From assembly GCF_035194505.1 (NCBI RefSeq), contig NZ_CP136573.1, forward strand, positions 1,971,001-2,035,000: 64,000 nucleotides of DNA, given 5' to 3'. Below the pieces are notes generated by a model. It saw nothing but the letters and a program-made list of their open reading frames with translations, did no database searches and had not been told where the DNA came from. Origin of the DNA: Erythrobacter sp. Its GTDB lineage: Bacteria; Pseudomonadota; Alphaproteobacteria; Sphingomonadales; Sphingomonadaceae. Below are positions 1-7,651 of the stretch, piece after piece. A program made the position numbers and the translations under genes. Position 1 is the stretch's first letter. Each line of letters opens with the position of its first letter.

Positions 1-165
1 GGCGCGCAAGGCCTCGGCGGCGCGGTGCAGCGCGGCGGCGCGGGCCGCGCTCGGCAGGGCGGCAAGCTGGCGCTGGGCCACCCGTGCGGCTTGCGCCAGG
101 GCGGTGATCAGGGCCTGCGCATCACCCGTTTCAGCGGGAATTGTCCGGATTGCGGGTTCGCTCAT
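1..165 (-). CDS. proA: Glutamate-5-semialdehyde dehydrogenase, N-terminal fragment (cut by window edge)
   Basis: The reverse strand has an ATG at 165 and stays open for 55 codons to the window edge. The visible protein is Ala/Leu-rich, with a segment AARVAQRQLAALPSAARAAA that resembles the amphipathic N-terminal helix of gamma-glutamyl phosphate reductase. This enzyme reduces gamma-glutamyl phosphate to glutamate semialdehyde in proline synthesis. No catalytic residue lies in the visible part, so the call rests only on this helix and on gene content as I remember it in related genomes. It diverges from the M23 peptidase at 423. Confidence 0.6.
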   Translation of the reverse strand, partial: MSEPAIRTIPAETGDAQALITALAQAARVAQRQLAALPSAARAAALHRAAEALRA

Positions 166-422
166 GCCACGGCCCTTAGCAGGCCCATCGCGGCCTGTCA
201 GTCCCGCCCGCCAAGCCGACGGGACGAATCGGGAACGAGGGCTTTCCCACCGACGATTTCCGCAAGGGCGGGCGGCATTGCGCCCGGGATTCCTTCTGCC
301 GTCACCGTTCGGCGCGAATCCGCTTCGATTCAACTCTTGCGCGGGCCCGACGATTCGACCCTCAGGGAATGCCCTGATAGCGGGCCATGCGTGGGGCATA
401 GATAATATAATCGGGGCCGCAA

Positions 423-1595
423 TTGTCTGACAGATTTTCAGCGCGCAAGTGGGGCGAACAGCTACGCCTGTGGTTCCCCGACCGCGAATTCTTCATGCGT
501 GCCGACGGGCAAGTGCGCTTCATCAAGATCTCCTCGAAGCTGCAGATCCGCGCCGCTGCGGCGGTGGTTGCGATTGCGCTGGTGTGGCTCGTCAGCCTCG
601 CGGTGATGGCCTGGGGCCAGTATCGCGCCGAGGCCGATCTGGCCGCCTTTGCCAACGAAAAGGCCCGCATCGCCAAGTCCGAAGAACGGCTCGAAGCCTA
701 TGGCGGCAGCCTCGACAAGGTGGTGGACGATCTCCAGCAGCGCCAGGAATTCCTCGAGGAAATGGCACGCATGCTGCCCGAGGATATCGTGGCCGAGGGC
801 GCCAAGGGCACGGTCACCGATTCCACCGCCGAGACCGCCAAGACGGTCAAGAAGGTCAGCCAGTATATCCCGCAAGCCAAGGGCCTGGCCGAGATCGAAG
901 CCCGCCAGCTGGCCGTGGTCGAACGCCTCACCCGTTTCGCAGATGCCCGCGCCCGCCGCGCCGAGGCCGCGATCCGCAAGCTCAATCTCGATCCCGGCAC
1001 CCTCAGCCGTCAGGCGCGTGCCGGGATGGGTGGTCCGTTCGAAGCCTTTGCCGGTGGCGACGAGATCGATCCGCGCTTCGAGCGGCTTGGTCTCAGCCTT
1101 GCCCGCATGGCGGTGCTGGAGCGCGCCTTGGACGGCATCCCCTCGGTGGTGCCCGCCAGCGTGCGCAGCATCACCTCGGGCTTCGGTTACCGGCGTGACC
1201 CCTTCAACGGCCACGCGGCCATGCATTCGGGCATCGACTTCAAGGGCGCGGTCGGCTCGCCGATCTTCGCCGCCGCCGAAGGGCGTGTCACCTATGCCGG
1301 ATGGCGCGGCGGCTATGGCAAGGCGGTGGAAGTCACCCATGCCAACGGCCTGATGACCCGCTATGCCCACCTCTCGCGCATCGACGTGAAGGTGGGGCAG
1401 ATGGTCGCCGCCGGCGCCACGCTGGGCGGGCTCGGCAGCACCGGCCGTTCGACCGGCCCGCACCTCCATTTCGAGGTCCGCATCAATGATCGCGCGGTCA
1501 ATCCGCGCCCCTTTCTGGAGACTGCTCCTGATGTTCTCAAAGAAGTCCGCCGCAGCCGATCCGGCCGCGCCCCCGCCGCCAAGGCCGGTCAATAG
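423..1595 (+). CDS. M23 family metallopeptidase, membrane-anchored (envelope murein hydrolase)
   Basis: A protein of 390 residues. One membrane helix (about 42-65) follows a short basic cytoplasmic segment. A helical, probably coiled-coil periplasmic stalk (about 68-200) comes next, then a C-terminal LytM/M23 domain. Zinc ligands are visible: HxxxD with H268 (HSGID), and HLH at H347/H349. All ligands are present, so it may be an active peptidoglycan DD-endopeptidase. The start is TTG at 423. There is an in-frame stop at 408 and no ATG before Met25, and the sequence after the TTG looks like the conserved N-terminus of sphingomonad homologues. The 3' end overlaps the bactofilin gene by 65 bases, so the two are translated together. 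Bactofilins and M23 peptidases work together in cell-shape control in other bacteria. Confidence 0.88.
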   Translation: MSDRFSARKWGEQLRLWFPDREFFMRADGQVRFIKISSKLQIRAAAAVVAIALVWLVSLAVMAWGQYRAEADLAAFANEKARIAKSEERLEAYGGSLDKVVDDLQQRQEFLEEMARMLPEDIVAEGAKGTVTDSTAETAKTVKKVSQYIPQAKGLAEIEARQLAVVERLTRFADARARRAEAAIRKLNLDPGTLSRQARAGMGGPFEAFAGGDEIDPRFERLGLSLARMAVLERALDGIPSVVPASVRSITSGFGYRRDPFNGHAAMHSGIDFKGAVGSPIFAAAEGRVTYAGWRGGYGKAVEVTHANGLMTRYAHLSRIDVKVGQMVAAGATLGGLGSTGRSTGPHLHFEVRINDRAVNPRPFLETAPDVLKEVRRSRSGRAPAAKAGQ

Positions 1596-1974
1596 GAGCA
1601 GCATGATGGGTTCGGGTTCGACCTTTTCGGTGATCGGTGCCGACGTGGTGATCAAGGGCGACATCGCCGCCACCGCCGATCTGCATGTCGACGGCACGAT
1701 CGAGGGCGACATCAAGTGCGCCAGCCTCGTGCAGGGCGAAGCGAGCAGCATCCATGGCGCGGTGCTGGCCGAAAGCGCGCGTCTGGCGGGCCGGGTTGCA
1801 GGGTCGATCACCGCGCGCGAACTGGTGATCCTCAAGACCGCCCGGATCGAAGGCGACGTCCATTATGACGCGCTGACGATCGAGCAGGGCGCGCAGGTCG
1901 ATGGCCGCTTCGCCCCCAATGCCCGCCAGCCGGTCAAGGCCGTTCCCTCGGCCAGCATCGAAGCGGCGGAATAG
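1531..1974 (+). CDS. Bactofilin family cytoskeletal protein
   Basis: A protein of 147 residues with the bactofilin (DUF583) core: a beta-helix repeat rich in G, V, I and D (GTIEGDIKCASLVQGE and so on), flanked by short disordered tails rich in Pro and Ala. Bactofilins polymerise without nucleotide and scaffold local peptidoglycan synthesis. I chose ATG 1531 because GGAG lies at 1517-1520 and the upstream in-frame extension is simply M23 coding sequence in another frame. The gene begins inside the end of the M23 peptidase gene, an arrangement that points to one transcript and a shared role in wall shape. A perfect parS palindrome follows 26 bases after the stop. Confidence 0.9.
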   Translation: MFSKKSAAADPAAPPPPRPVNRSSMMGSGSTFSVIGADVVIKGDIAATADLHVDGTIEGDIKCASLVQGEASSIHGAVLAESARLAGRVAGSITARELVILKTARIEGDVHYDALTIEQGAQVDGRFAPNARQPVKAVPSASIEAAE

Positions 1975-2000
1975 GCCGATTTACCCCCTTCCAAGGCCCG

Positions 2001-2020
2001 AATGTTTCACGTGAAACATT
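2001..2020. other. parS centromere site, distal copy
   Basis: A perfect 20-bp palindrome, AATGTTTCACGTGAAACATT. It contains the 16-bp parS consensus TGTTTCACGTGAAACA at 2003-2018. It lies between the convergent bactofilin and acyl-CoA synthetase genes, about 33 kb from the parS cluster and 42 kb from the putative origin. ParB (33089-34057) is the expected ligand. Confidence 0.9.
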
Positions 2021-2082
2021 CGCCCGCGCGCCTCATGGAGGGGTCAAACCCGACCTAACTGGGGGTCAAACAGGGTCTGGAT

Positions 2083-3744
2083 TCAGAGCACCTCGGCGCG
2101 CAGGGTCTTGCGGTCGAGCTTGCCGATCATGGTCTTGGGCAGGGCTTCGCGCACCACCACCTGATCGACCCGCTCGTGCTTGCCGATCTTCGCGTTGAGC
2201 CAGCTGGCCAGCTCCTCGCCTGTGATGGTCGCGCCTTCACCCAGCGTCACATAGGCGCGCGGCACCTCGCCGCGATATTCTTCCGGAACGCCGATGACCA
2301 ACGCTTCCTTCACCGCCGGATGTTCGAGGATCACGTCCTCCACCACGCTCGGGAAGACCTTGAAGCCGCCCACCGCGATCATGTCCTTGATGCGGTCGAC
2401 GATCTCGTAGAACCCCTCGGCATCCAGCCGTGCGACGTCGCCGGTGCGCAGGTAACGCTTGCCGTCACGCTCGACAAAGCTGTCGGCATCGGTCTCGGGC
2501 CGGTTCCAGTAACCGCGCATCACCTGCGGGCCGCACACAGCCATCTCGCCCGGCTCGCCATCGGGGGCAAGCTGGCTCGGGTCTTCCTTGTCGAGCAGGA
2601 TCGCGCCCGTCCCCGGCACCAGCTGGCCGATGGTGCCGCGCTTGCGGGTGCCTTCGTAAGGGTTGACCGAGACCACGCCCGAGCTTTCGGTGAGGCCGTA
2701 TCCTTCGACCAGCCGCACCCCGGTCGCCTCCTCGAAGCGCACATGGACAGGGCCGGGCATCAGCGCACCGCCGGAAATGCAGACCTTGAGTGTGGAGAGA
2801 TCGGTCTTGGCGAGATCGGGGTGATCGAGGATCGCCTGAAACATCGTCGGCACGCCGGGAAAGCCGGTGCAGCGATAGCGCTGGATGGTCTCGAGCACCT
2901 GCTTGGTCTCGAACCGCGGCACCATCGCGATCGACGCGCCCGTCACCATCGCGTGATTGAGCAGAGCGGTGTTGGCGAAGACATGGAAGAACGGCAGCGC
3001 CCCCATGAACACCTCGCCCGCCGCATTGCCGAAGGGGTTGATCGCGGCGACCTGCTGGGCGTTCACCGAAAGCTGGTCATGCCCCAGCATCGCGCCCTTG
3101 GGCCGACCGGTGGTGCCGCCGGTATATTGGAGGAGCGCGAGATCGGCGGGCGTGACTTCGACCGGAGCAGGGGCCTTGGCCGGGGTCATCCCGGCCCAGC
3201 TCTTGACGCTCGGCCCATAGGCGACATCGGCAATCTGGCTGCGCTTCAAGAGCTTCAACGCCAGCCCCTTGTACCACGGCAGCATCTCGGCCAGCGATCC
3301 CACCACCAGCGTTTCCAGCGCCGAGGCTTCGAGCACCTTCTTCGCGGTCTTGTAGAGCTCTGGCACATCCACCGTCACCAGCAACCGCGTGCCGGAATCG
3401 CCCACCTGCCAGGCGAGCTCCTCGACCGAATAAAGCGGCGAGAAATTGACCACCACCGCGCCCGCCATCATCGCCCCGTAATAGGCGGCGGCGTAGATCG
3501 GCACGTTGGGCAGGAACAGGCCGACGCGGTCGCCCTTGGCGATGCCGGCGGCTTGAAGCCCGGCGGCAAAGGCCTGCGCGGATGCATGGATATGGGCGTA
3601 AGTGTAGGTCCGGCCGAGGAAATACAGGAACGGCGCCTGCGGATTGGCGCGGAACGTGCGCTCCAGCATCGCCGGAAGGCTCATCGCCTCGAAGCGGGTG
3701 TCGGACGGAACAGGGTGGTGGTAGGCCGGATTACTGACAATCAT
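2083..3744 (-). CDS. fadD: Long-chain fatty acid-CoA ligase (AMP-forming)
   Basis: A protein of 553 residues, the normal length for FadD. It activates fatty acids to acyl-CoA through an acyl-adenylate. Visible ANL-superfamily motifs in order: the phosphate-binding loop YTGGTTGRPKG (207-217), the adenine motif EGYGLTESS (347-355), TGD (434-436) for ribose binding, and the catalytic lysine K542 in MIGKLDRK. The ATG start at 3744 lies within the spacer of a perfect inverted repeat (3731-3752), suggesting operator or mRNA-hairpin control. It stands alone, convergent with the bactofilin gene and downstream of trcR on the same strand. The exact chain-length preference cannot be read from sequence. 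Confidence 0.9.
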   Translation of the reverse strand: MIVSNPAYHHPVPSDTRFEAMSLPAMLERTFRANPQAPFLYFLGRTYTYAHIHASAQAFAAGLQAAGIAKGDRVGLFLPNVPIYAAAYYGAMMAGAVVVNFSPLYSVEELAWQVGDSGTRLLVTVDVPELYKTAKKVLEASALETLVVGSLAEMLPWYKGLALKLLKRSQIADVAYGPSVKSWAGMTPAKAPAPVEVTPADLALLQYTGGTTGRPKGAMLGHDQLSVNAQQVAAINPFGNAAGEVFMGALPFFHVFANTALLNHAMVTGASIAMVPRFETKQVLETIQRYRCTGFPGVPTMFQAILDHPDLAKTDLSTLKVCISGGALMPGPVHVRFEEATGVRLVEGYGLTESSGVVSVNPYEGTRKRGTIGQLVPGTGAILLDKEDPSQLAPDGEPGEMAVCGPQVMRGYWNRPETDADSFVERDGKRYLRTGDVARLDAEGFYEIVDRIKDMIAVGGFKVFPSVVEDVILEHPAVKEALVIGVPEEYRGEVPRAYVTLGEGATITGEELASWLNAKIGKHERVDQVVVREALPKTMIGKLDRKTLRAEVL

Positions 3745-3752
3745 GTCAGTAA
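3731..3752. promoter_or_regulatory. Perfect inverted repeat over the fadD start codon
   Basis: TTACTGACA (3731-3739), a 4-base spacer, then TGTCAGTAA (3744-3752). The arms are 9 bp and match perfectly. The fadD ATG overlaps the spacer and right arm. The symmetry and size fit a TetR/GntR-type repressor operator. The mRNA would also fold over the start codon. No candidate regulator gene is adjacent. Confidence 0.5.
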
Positions 3753-3827
3753 TCTTGGCTCACAATCGCGGCCCGCACAAGCGAAACTGCGGGAAAAGCG
3801 GGATTTCCCTTGCCCAAACGCATCGTC

Positions 3828-3848
3828 GCCCCGGACGTGATCCGGGGC
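3828..3848. other. Intergenic hairpin GCCCCGGA/TCCGGGGC
   Basis: Arms of 8 bp around CGTGA in the 244-base gap between trcR and fadD. There is no T-run on either strand, so it is not a standard intrinsic terminator. It may be an RNA-processing or repeat-type hairpin. Confidence 0.4.
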
Positions 3849-3955
3849 TTGGCGATCGAAGGTAGGGTGGCTGCGGCCCGCCAACGGACGGGCCGCGAGC
3901 GCAAGTGCGCGACCCGCAGGTGCCCGTAGCGTAGCGAAGGAACAGCACCGAGGAT

Positions 3956-3975
3956 GTGCCCGCGGAGGCGGGCAC
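3956..3975. terminator. Possible 3' hairpin of trcR
   Basis: GTGCCCGC and GCGGGCAC (8-bp arms, loop GGAG), 13 bases beyond the trcR stop on the minus strand. There is no uridine tract, so it may protect the 3' end rather than terminate on its own. Confidence 0.35.
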
Positions 3976-3988
3976 GCACACGATAGAA

Positions 3989-4726
3989 TCAGATAAACCC
4001 GCTCTCGGGGTCGATCTTCTCTTCGGCCGCTTCGGCTTCGCGCTTGCGGGCGAGCCATGCTTCGGCTTCGGCTTCCTGCGCAGCTTCGTTGGCGGCCTTG
4101 TGGCTCGCTTCGCGTTCGGCGCGCAGTTCCTCGATCAGCTTCTCGCGATCATTGCGCTCGGCCTTAACCGGCGCATCGGCATCCTCGCTCACGCCGGCGC
4201 GCTTGGCCGCCTTGGCCACCATCGCATCGAGCTCGCGCTGCGAACACAGGCCGAGGGTCACCGGATCCTTGGGCTGGATGTTCTGGATGTTCCAGTGCGA
4301 ACGATCGCGAATCGCGCCGATGGTGTTGCGGGTGGTGCCGATCAGCTTGCCGATCTGCGCGTCCGACACCTCGGGGTGGTTGCGCAGGATCCAGGCGATG
4401 CCGTCGGGCTTGTCCTGACGCTTCGACACGGGGGTGTAGCGCGGGCCCTTGGTGCGGGTCACTTCGACCGGAGCCTTGTGCATCTTGAGCACATAGGCCG
4501 GATCGTTCTGGCCCAGCTCGATTTCGCCCTGGGTCAGCTCGCCCGAGTGCACCGGATCGCGGCCCGTGTACTTGCTGCCCGCAAGATCATCGGCCATCGC
4601 CTGCACTTCGAGGATATGCAGCCCGCAGAATTCGGCAATCTGCTCGAACGACAGGGCGGTATTGTCCACCAGCCACGTCGCGGTGGCGTGCGGCATCAGC
4701 GGCTTGGGCTGATCCTTGGTAGCCAT
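3989..4726 (-). CDS. trcR: DUF1013 family cell-cycle transcriptional regulator TrcR
   Basis: A protein of 245 residues typical of the alphaproteobacterial DUF1013 family, which is known as TrcR, an RNA-polymerase-associated cell-cycle regulator in Brucella/Sinorhizobium-type bacteria. The conserved N-terminal half carries two helix-turn-helix-like segments (ALSFEQIAEFCGLHILEVQ and VSDAQIGKLIGTTRNTIGA). The C-terminal third is a charged Glu/Ala/Arg-rich helix, probably coiled coil (about 190-235). The start is ATG 4726, preceded by GGAGA on the minus strand (around 4732-4736). A terminator-like hairpin lies only about 25 bases upstream of the start, so attenuation in the leader is possible. 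It stands alone between the glycosyltransferase and fadD. Confidence 0.85.
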   Translation of the reverse strand: MATKDQPKPLMPHATATWLVDNTALSFEQIAEFCGLHILEVQAMADDLAGSKYTGRDPVHSGELTQGEIELGQNDPAYVLKMHKAPVEVTRTKGPRYTPVSKRQDKPDGIAWILRNHPEVSDAQIGKLIGTTRNTIGAIRDRSHWNIQNIQPKDPVTLGLCSQRELDAMVAKAAKRAGVSEDADAPVKAERNDREKLIEELRAEREASHKAANEAAQEAEAEAWLARKREAEAAEEKIDPESGFI

Positions 4727-4741
4727 GGGAATCTCCGTTCA

Positions 4742-4772
4742 AAATAGAAGGGCCGCCCCTTTCGGAGCGGCC
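4742..4772 (-). terminator. Terminator or attenuator just upstream of trcR
   Basis: On the minus strand a GGCCGC...GCGGCC hairpin (4751-4772, 7-10 base loop including CGAAAG) is followed by TTCTATTTT. It could end transcription from the glycosyltransferase operon upstream. Only about 25 bases separate it from the trcR ATG, so it may instead act as a leader attenuator of trcR. Confidence 0.45.
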
Positions 4773-4839
4773 GCCTTGCGCGCCCCGATAAGCGAAACAG
4801 CGCGAAACGGCAAGGAAAAGGGAGAGTCCTTGTTTGCTT

Positions 4840-4960
4840 GCCACCTATCGGTGGCGCAGACCCCCCACCCCGCCTCCCCGCCCAGCCACCAATAGTACCA
4901 CTATGTTATGGTGGCCGGGTTGGGCCAAAAAGCAAAAGGGCGGGGCGGGGGGTCTGCCAC
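4840..4960 (+). repeat. Palindromic intergenic element, copy 1
   Basis: It begins with a small hairpin, GCCACC-TATC-GGTGGC (4840-4855), then GCAGACC and a GC-rich arm (about 4861-4889). The core is CCACCAATAGTACCACTATG. The return arm is interrupted by an A-rich stretch (GCCAAAAAGCAAAAG) and ends GGGGGGTCTGCC. The last base touches the stop codon of the glycosyltransferase gene (4960-4962 on the minus strand). The same design recurs at 26250, 29901 and 60211, with a remnant at 62439. Confidence 0.85.
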
Positions 4961-6036
4961 TAAGCAAAAGCAAGCGCGCCGACTTCCTCTTCCTTGAGCG
5001 CCGCGAGACCGGAGAGGAATTGCCGCGTCGCCGCTTCCCAACTGTAGCTGGCAGCATGGGCGATGCAGGCGGCAGGGTCGCAATAGCGGGCGGCGTCGAT
5101 GGCGCGGGCGAGGTCTTCGGCCATCGCGCCGACGCTGTCATTCAGAATGTCGAGCGGACCCGGCACAGGAAAGGCGGCGACCGGCGTGCCGCAGGCCAGC
5201 GCCTCGATCATCACCAGGCCGAAGGTGTCGGTGCGGCTCGGGAAGACAAACACGTCCGCCCCGGCATAGCAGCCCGCCAGCGCCGCCCCGGTCTGCTTGC
5301 CGAGGAACAGCGCGTCGGGAAACTGCGCTTCCAGCGCCGCGCGGGCCGGGCCGTCGCCCACCACCACCTTCGTGCCGGGATAGGGGCAGGCGAGAAAGGC
5401 CTCGATGTTCTTCTCCACCGCGACCCGCCCGACATAGAGCAGGATCGGCCCTTCCGCCTGCGCATATTCGGGCGGCGGGGCGGCTTGCGGGGTGAAGCAG
5501 GCGAGATCGACCCCGCGGCTCCAGTGGCTGAGATGGGTGAGGCCCTGTTCGCGCAAGCACGCGCGGATCGTCTCGGTCGCCACCATGATCGCCTGCGCGG
5601 GGCGGTGGAACCAGCGGATATAGGGCCAGAAGACGCTCGCCGGCAGCCCGGTGCGGCGCGCGAGGTAATCGGGGAACTGGGTGTGATAGGCGGTGGTGAA
5701 GGGCACCTTGCGCCTAAGGCAATAGGCACGCGCGGCAAGGCCCAGCGGGCCTTCGGTGGCGATGTGCACCGCATCGGGCGCGATTTTGGCCAGCCGCCGC
5801 CCGACCGCACCGGGCGCCGTCAGCGCAAGGCGGATCTCGGGATAGGTCGGCGCAGGGAGGGAGGGATAGGTCTCGGGCGAGATGACCGTGACCTGATGGC
5901 CCCATCGGCGCAGCATCTCTGCCGTGGTCGAGAGCGTGCGCACCACGCCATTGGTCTGCGGGTGCCAGGCATCGGTGACGATAGCGATGGAGGCGGGGAG
6001 CGGAGCCTCGGGTGCGAAATGGGCGAGCGCGTTCAC
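4960..6036 (-). CDS. GT4-type glycosyltransferase (glycolipid or mannosyl type)
   Basis: A protein of 358 residues with the GT-B fold typical of family GT4. The N-terminal domain starts IAIVTDAWHPQTNGVVRTL, with the conserved Gly-rich acceptor loop. The C-terminal donor domain contains ILLYVGRVAVEKN and the EX7E-type signature around PSRTDTFGLVMIEALACGTPV. The family transfers sugars from nucleotide donors to lipids or glycans. The start is GTG at 6036, overlapping the stop of the phosphatase gene by 4 bases (GTGA), so translation is coupled. The partner is LpxH-like, which suggests envelope glycolipid synthesis. The sugar and acceptor are unknown. Confidence 0.8.
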   Translation of the reverse strand: MNALAHFAPEAPLPASIAIVTDAWHPQTNGVVRTLSTTAEMLRRWGHQVTVISPETYPSLPAPTYPEIRLALTAPGAVGRRLAKIAPDAVHIATEGPLGLAARAYCLRRKVPFTTAYHTQFPDYLARRTGLPASVFWPYIRWFHRPAQAIMVATETIRACLREQGLTHLSHWSRGVDLACFTPQAAPPPEYAQAEGPILLYVGRVAVEKNIEAFLACPYPGTKVVVGDGPARAALEAQFPDALFLGKQTGAALAGCYAGADVFVFPSRTDTFGLVMIEALACGTPVAAFPVPGPLDILNDSVGAMAEDLARAIDAARYCDPAACIAHAASYSWEAATRQFLSGLAALKEEEVGALAFA

Positions 6037-6935
6037 GCCGCCTCGCGCGCGGTTTCGGCCGGTTCGGGGGCGATCTCCCCGGCGACGCGGCGCTTCATTT
6101 CCTCAGGCCAGTGGAGGATCTCCATCCGCCCGTCGTGATGTTCGACCAGCGCGTTGCAGCCTTCCACCCAGTCGCCATCGTTCCAGTATTCGATCGGGCG
6201 GCCGTGGTGTTCGAACTGGCGGAACTCGGCGGTGTGGATGTGGCCGCACACCACCCCGTCCACGCCGCGCTCGCCTGCCGCACGGGCGACGACTTCCTCG
6301 TACTTGCCGATGAATTCGACGGCGTTCTTGACCTTGTGCTTGGCCGCCTTGGACAGCGACCAATAGGGCTTGCCCAGCCAGCCGCGCACCCGGTTCACCA
6401 CCAGGTTGAGGCGCATCATCAGGTGGTAGGCATGGTCCCCCACGAAGGCGAGCCAGCGGTGCGAGAGCATCACCGCGTCGAACTCGTCGCCGTGCAGCAC
6501 CATCAGGCGGCGGCCATCGGCGGTGTCGTGAAAGGCGGCGCGGCGGATCTCGATCCCGCCGAAATTGAGCCCGGTGAACTGGCGGAACATCTCGTCGTGA
6601 TTGCCCGGGATATAGACCACCCGCGTGCCGCGCCGGGCGCGCTTCATGATGCGCCAGACGATGTCATTGTGCGCGGCGGGCCAGTAGAACTTCTTCTTCA
6701 GGCGCCAGCCGTCGATGATGTCGCCCACGAGGTACATGGTCTCGCTGTCGACATGGTCGAGGAAGTCGATCAGCAGCTCGGCATTGCAGCCGCGCGTGCC
6801 GAGGTGGACGTCGCTGATCCAGATCGTGCGATAGGAACGCCGGGCGTTGCCCTCGGGCTCGGGCACGCGAGGGGCAGTAAGCGGGAAGCTGGCGATGTTG
6901 TCGCCGAGGATGTCGGTGAGGTCAGCACTCGTCAT
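6033..6935 (-). CDS. UDP-2,3-diacylglucosamine diphosphatase-like metallophosphatase
   Basis: A protein of 300 residues of the calcineurin-like phosphoesterase superfamily, COG2908/LpxH type. The motifs run in the correct order: SDVHLG, GDIIDGW, GNHDEMF, HGDEFD and GHIHTAEF, giving the full two-metal centre. LpxH cleaves UDP-diacylglucosamine to lipid X in lipid A synthesis, but alphaproteobacteria usually use LpxI and this subfamily is longer than LpxH, so the true substrate is uncertain. I chose ATG 6935 because AAGGG lies about 7 bases upstream on the minus strand; an ATG at 6983 would add 16 unconserved-looking residues. It is coupled to the downstream glycosyltransferase by a 4-base overlap. 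Confidence 0.8.
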   Translation of the reverse strand: MTSADLTDILGDNIASFPLTAPRVPEPEGNARRSYRTIWISDVHLGTRGCNAELLIDFLDHVDSETMYLVGDIIDGWRLKKKFYWPAAHNDIVWRIMKRARRGTRVVYIPGNHDEMFRQFTGLNFGGIEIRRAAFHDTADGRRLMVLHGDEFDAVMLSHRWLAFVGDHAYHLMMRLNLVVNRVRGWLGKPYWSLSKAAKHKVKNAVEFIGKYEEVVARAAGERGVDGVVCGHIHTAEFRQFEHHGRPIEYWNDGDWVEGCNALVEHHDGRMEILHWPEEMKRRVAGEIAPEPAETAREAA

Positions 6936-7021
6936 GGCAGGCCCTTGCGTTCGTGTCGCGCTGGGCCTCCCATTGGCAGGCAAATGTTACACGCGACTCA
7001 CAGAGCCGTGACGGTTTCAAG

Positions 7022-7651
7022 TCATTGCATAGGGACGAATCCGGGCGCCGCCTGTACCCGCGCGATCCACGCAAGAATGTGCGGATGATCCCCCAGCGCA
7101 AAGCCGCCTTCGTCCGCCACATGGGTATAGGCGAACAGTGCAATATCCGCGAGGCTGAGCGTATCGCCGCAGAAGAAGGCGCTCTGCGCAAGGTGGCGGT
7201 TCATCAGATCGAGCGCGGCGCAACCGGCCAGATGCTTGGCGGTGATCTGCCCGCGCTGCTGCTCGGACAGGTTCGCCTCGCCCACAAAGTGCCGCCAGAA
7301 CCGCAGCGTCGCGACATTGGGTTCGTGGTTGTACTGCTCGAAAAACATCCAGCGCAGCATGTCGGCCTGAGCAAAACGCTCCTGCGGCACCAGCGCGGAG
7401 CGATGGGCGAGATACCAGCAGGCGGCATTGCTTTCAGGCAGGAAGCGCGCACCCTCGCTCGCGTCGATCTGGAGCACGGGGATGCGGCCATTGGCATTCA
7501 CTGTCGCGAGAAACTCGGGCGTGCGGGTTTCGCCCTGCATGATGTCATAGGCCCGTGTCGCCAGCGGCAGGCCGAGAAGCGCGGCGGTGAGCTTGATCTT
7601 GTAGCAATTGCCGCTGCGCGGATCCTCGTGGAGGGTCAGCGCCTCAGCCAC
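7022..7651 (-). CDS. Glutathione S-transferase family protein
   Basis: A protein of 209 residues. The N-terminal thioredoxin-like domain begins LTLHEDPRSGNCYKIKL, with the catalytic Ser in SGN and the conserved cis-Pro in GRIPVLQID and the E-S pair in FLPESNAA. The C-terminal all-helical domain follows, with the N-capping segment LSLADIALFAYTH. It would conjugate glutathione to electrophiles or act as a thiol reductase. The start is GTG at 7651, which overlaps the end of the quinone oxidoreductase gene by 8 bases, making a two-gene operon for redox or xenobiotic detoxification. Confidence 0.88.
   Translation of the reverse strand: MAEALTLHEDPRSGNCYKIKLTAALLGLPLATRAYDIMQGETRTPEFLATVNANGRIPVLQIDASEGARFLPESNAACWYLAHRSALVPQERFAQADMLRWMFFEQYNHEPNVATLRFWRHFVGEANLSEQQRGQITAKHLAGCAALDLMNRHLAQSAFFCGDTLSLADIALFAYTHVADEGGFALGDHPHILAWIARVQAAPGFVPMQ

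Noticed and set aside
462..1835. Long minus-strand frame over the M23 peptidase and bactofilin genes
   Set aside because: His/Asp/Arg/Gly-rich translation typical of antisense of GC-rich genes; the plus-strand genes are clear families.
2176..3840. Long plus-strand frame opposite fadD
   Set aside because: Antisense of a complete FadD with all motifs; no recognisable domain.
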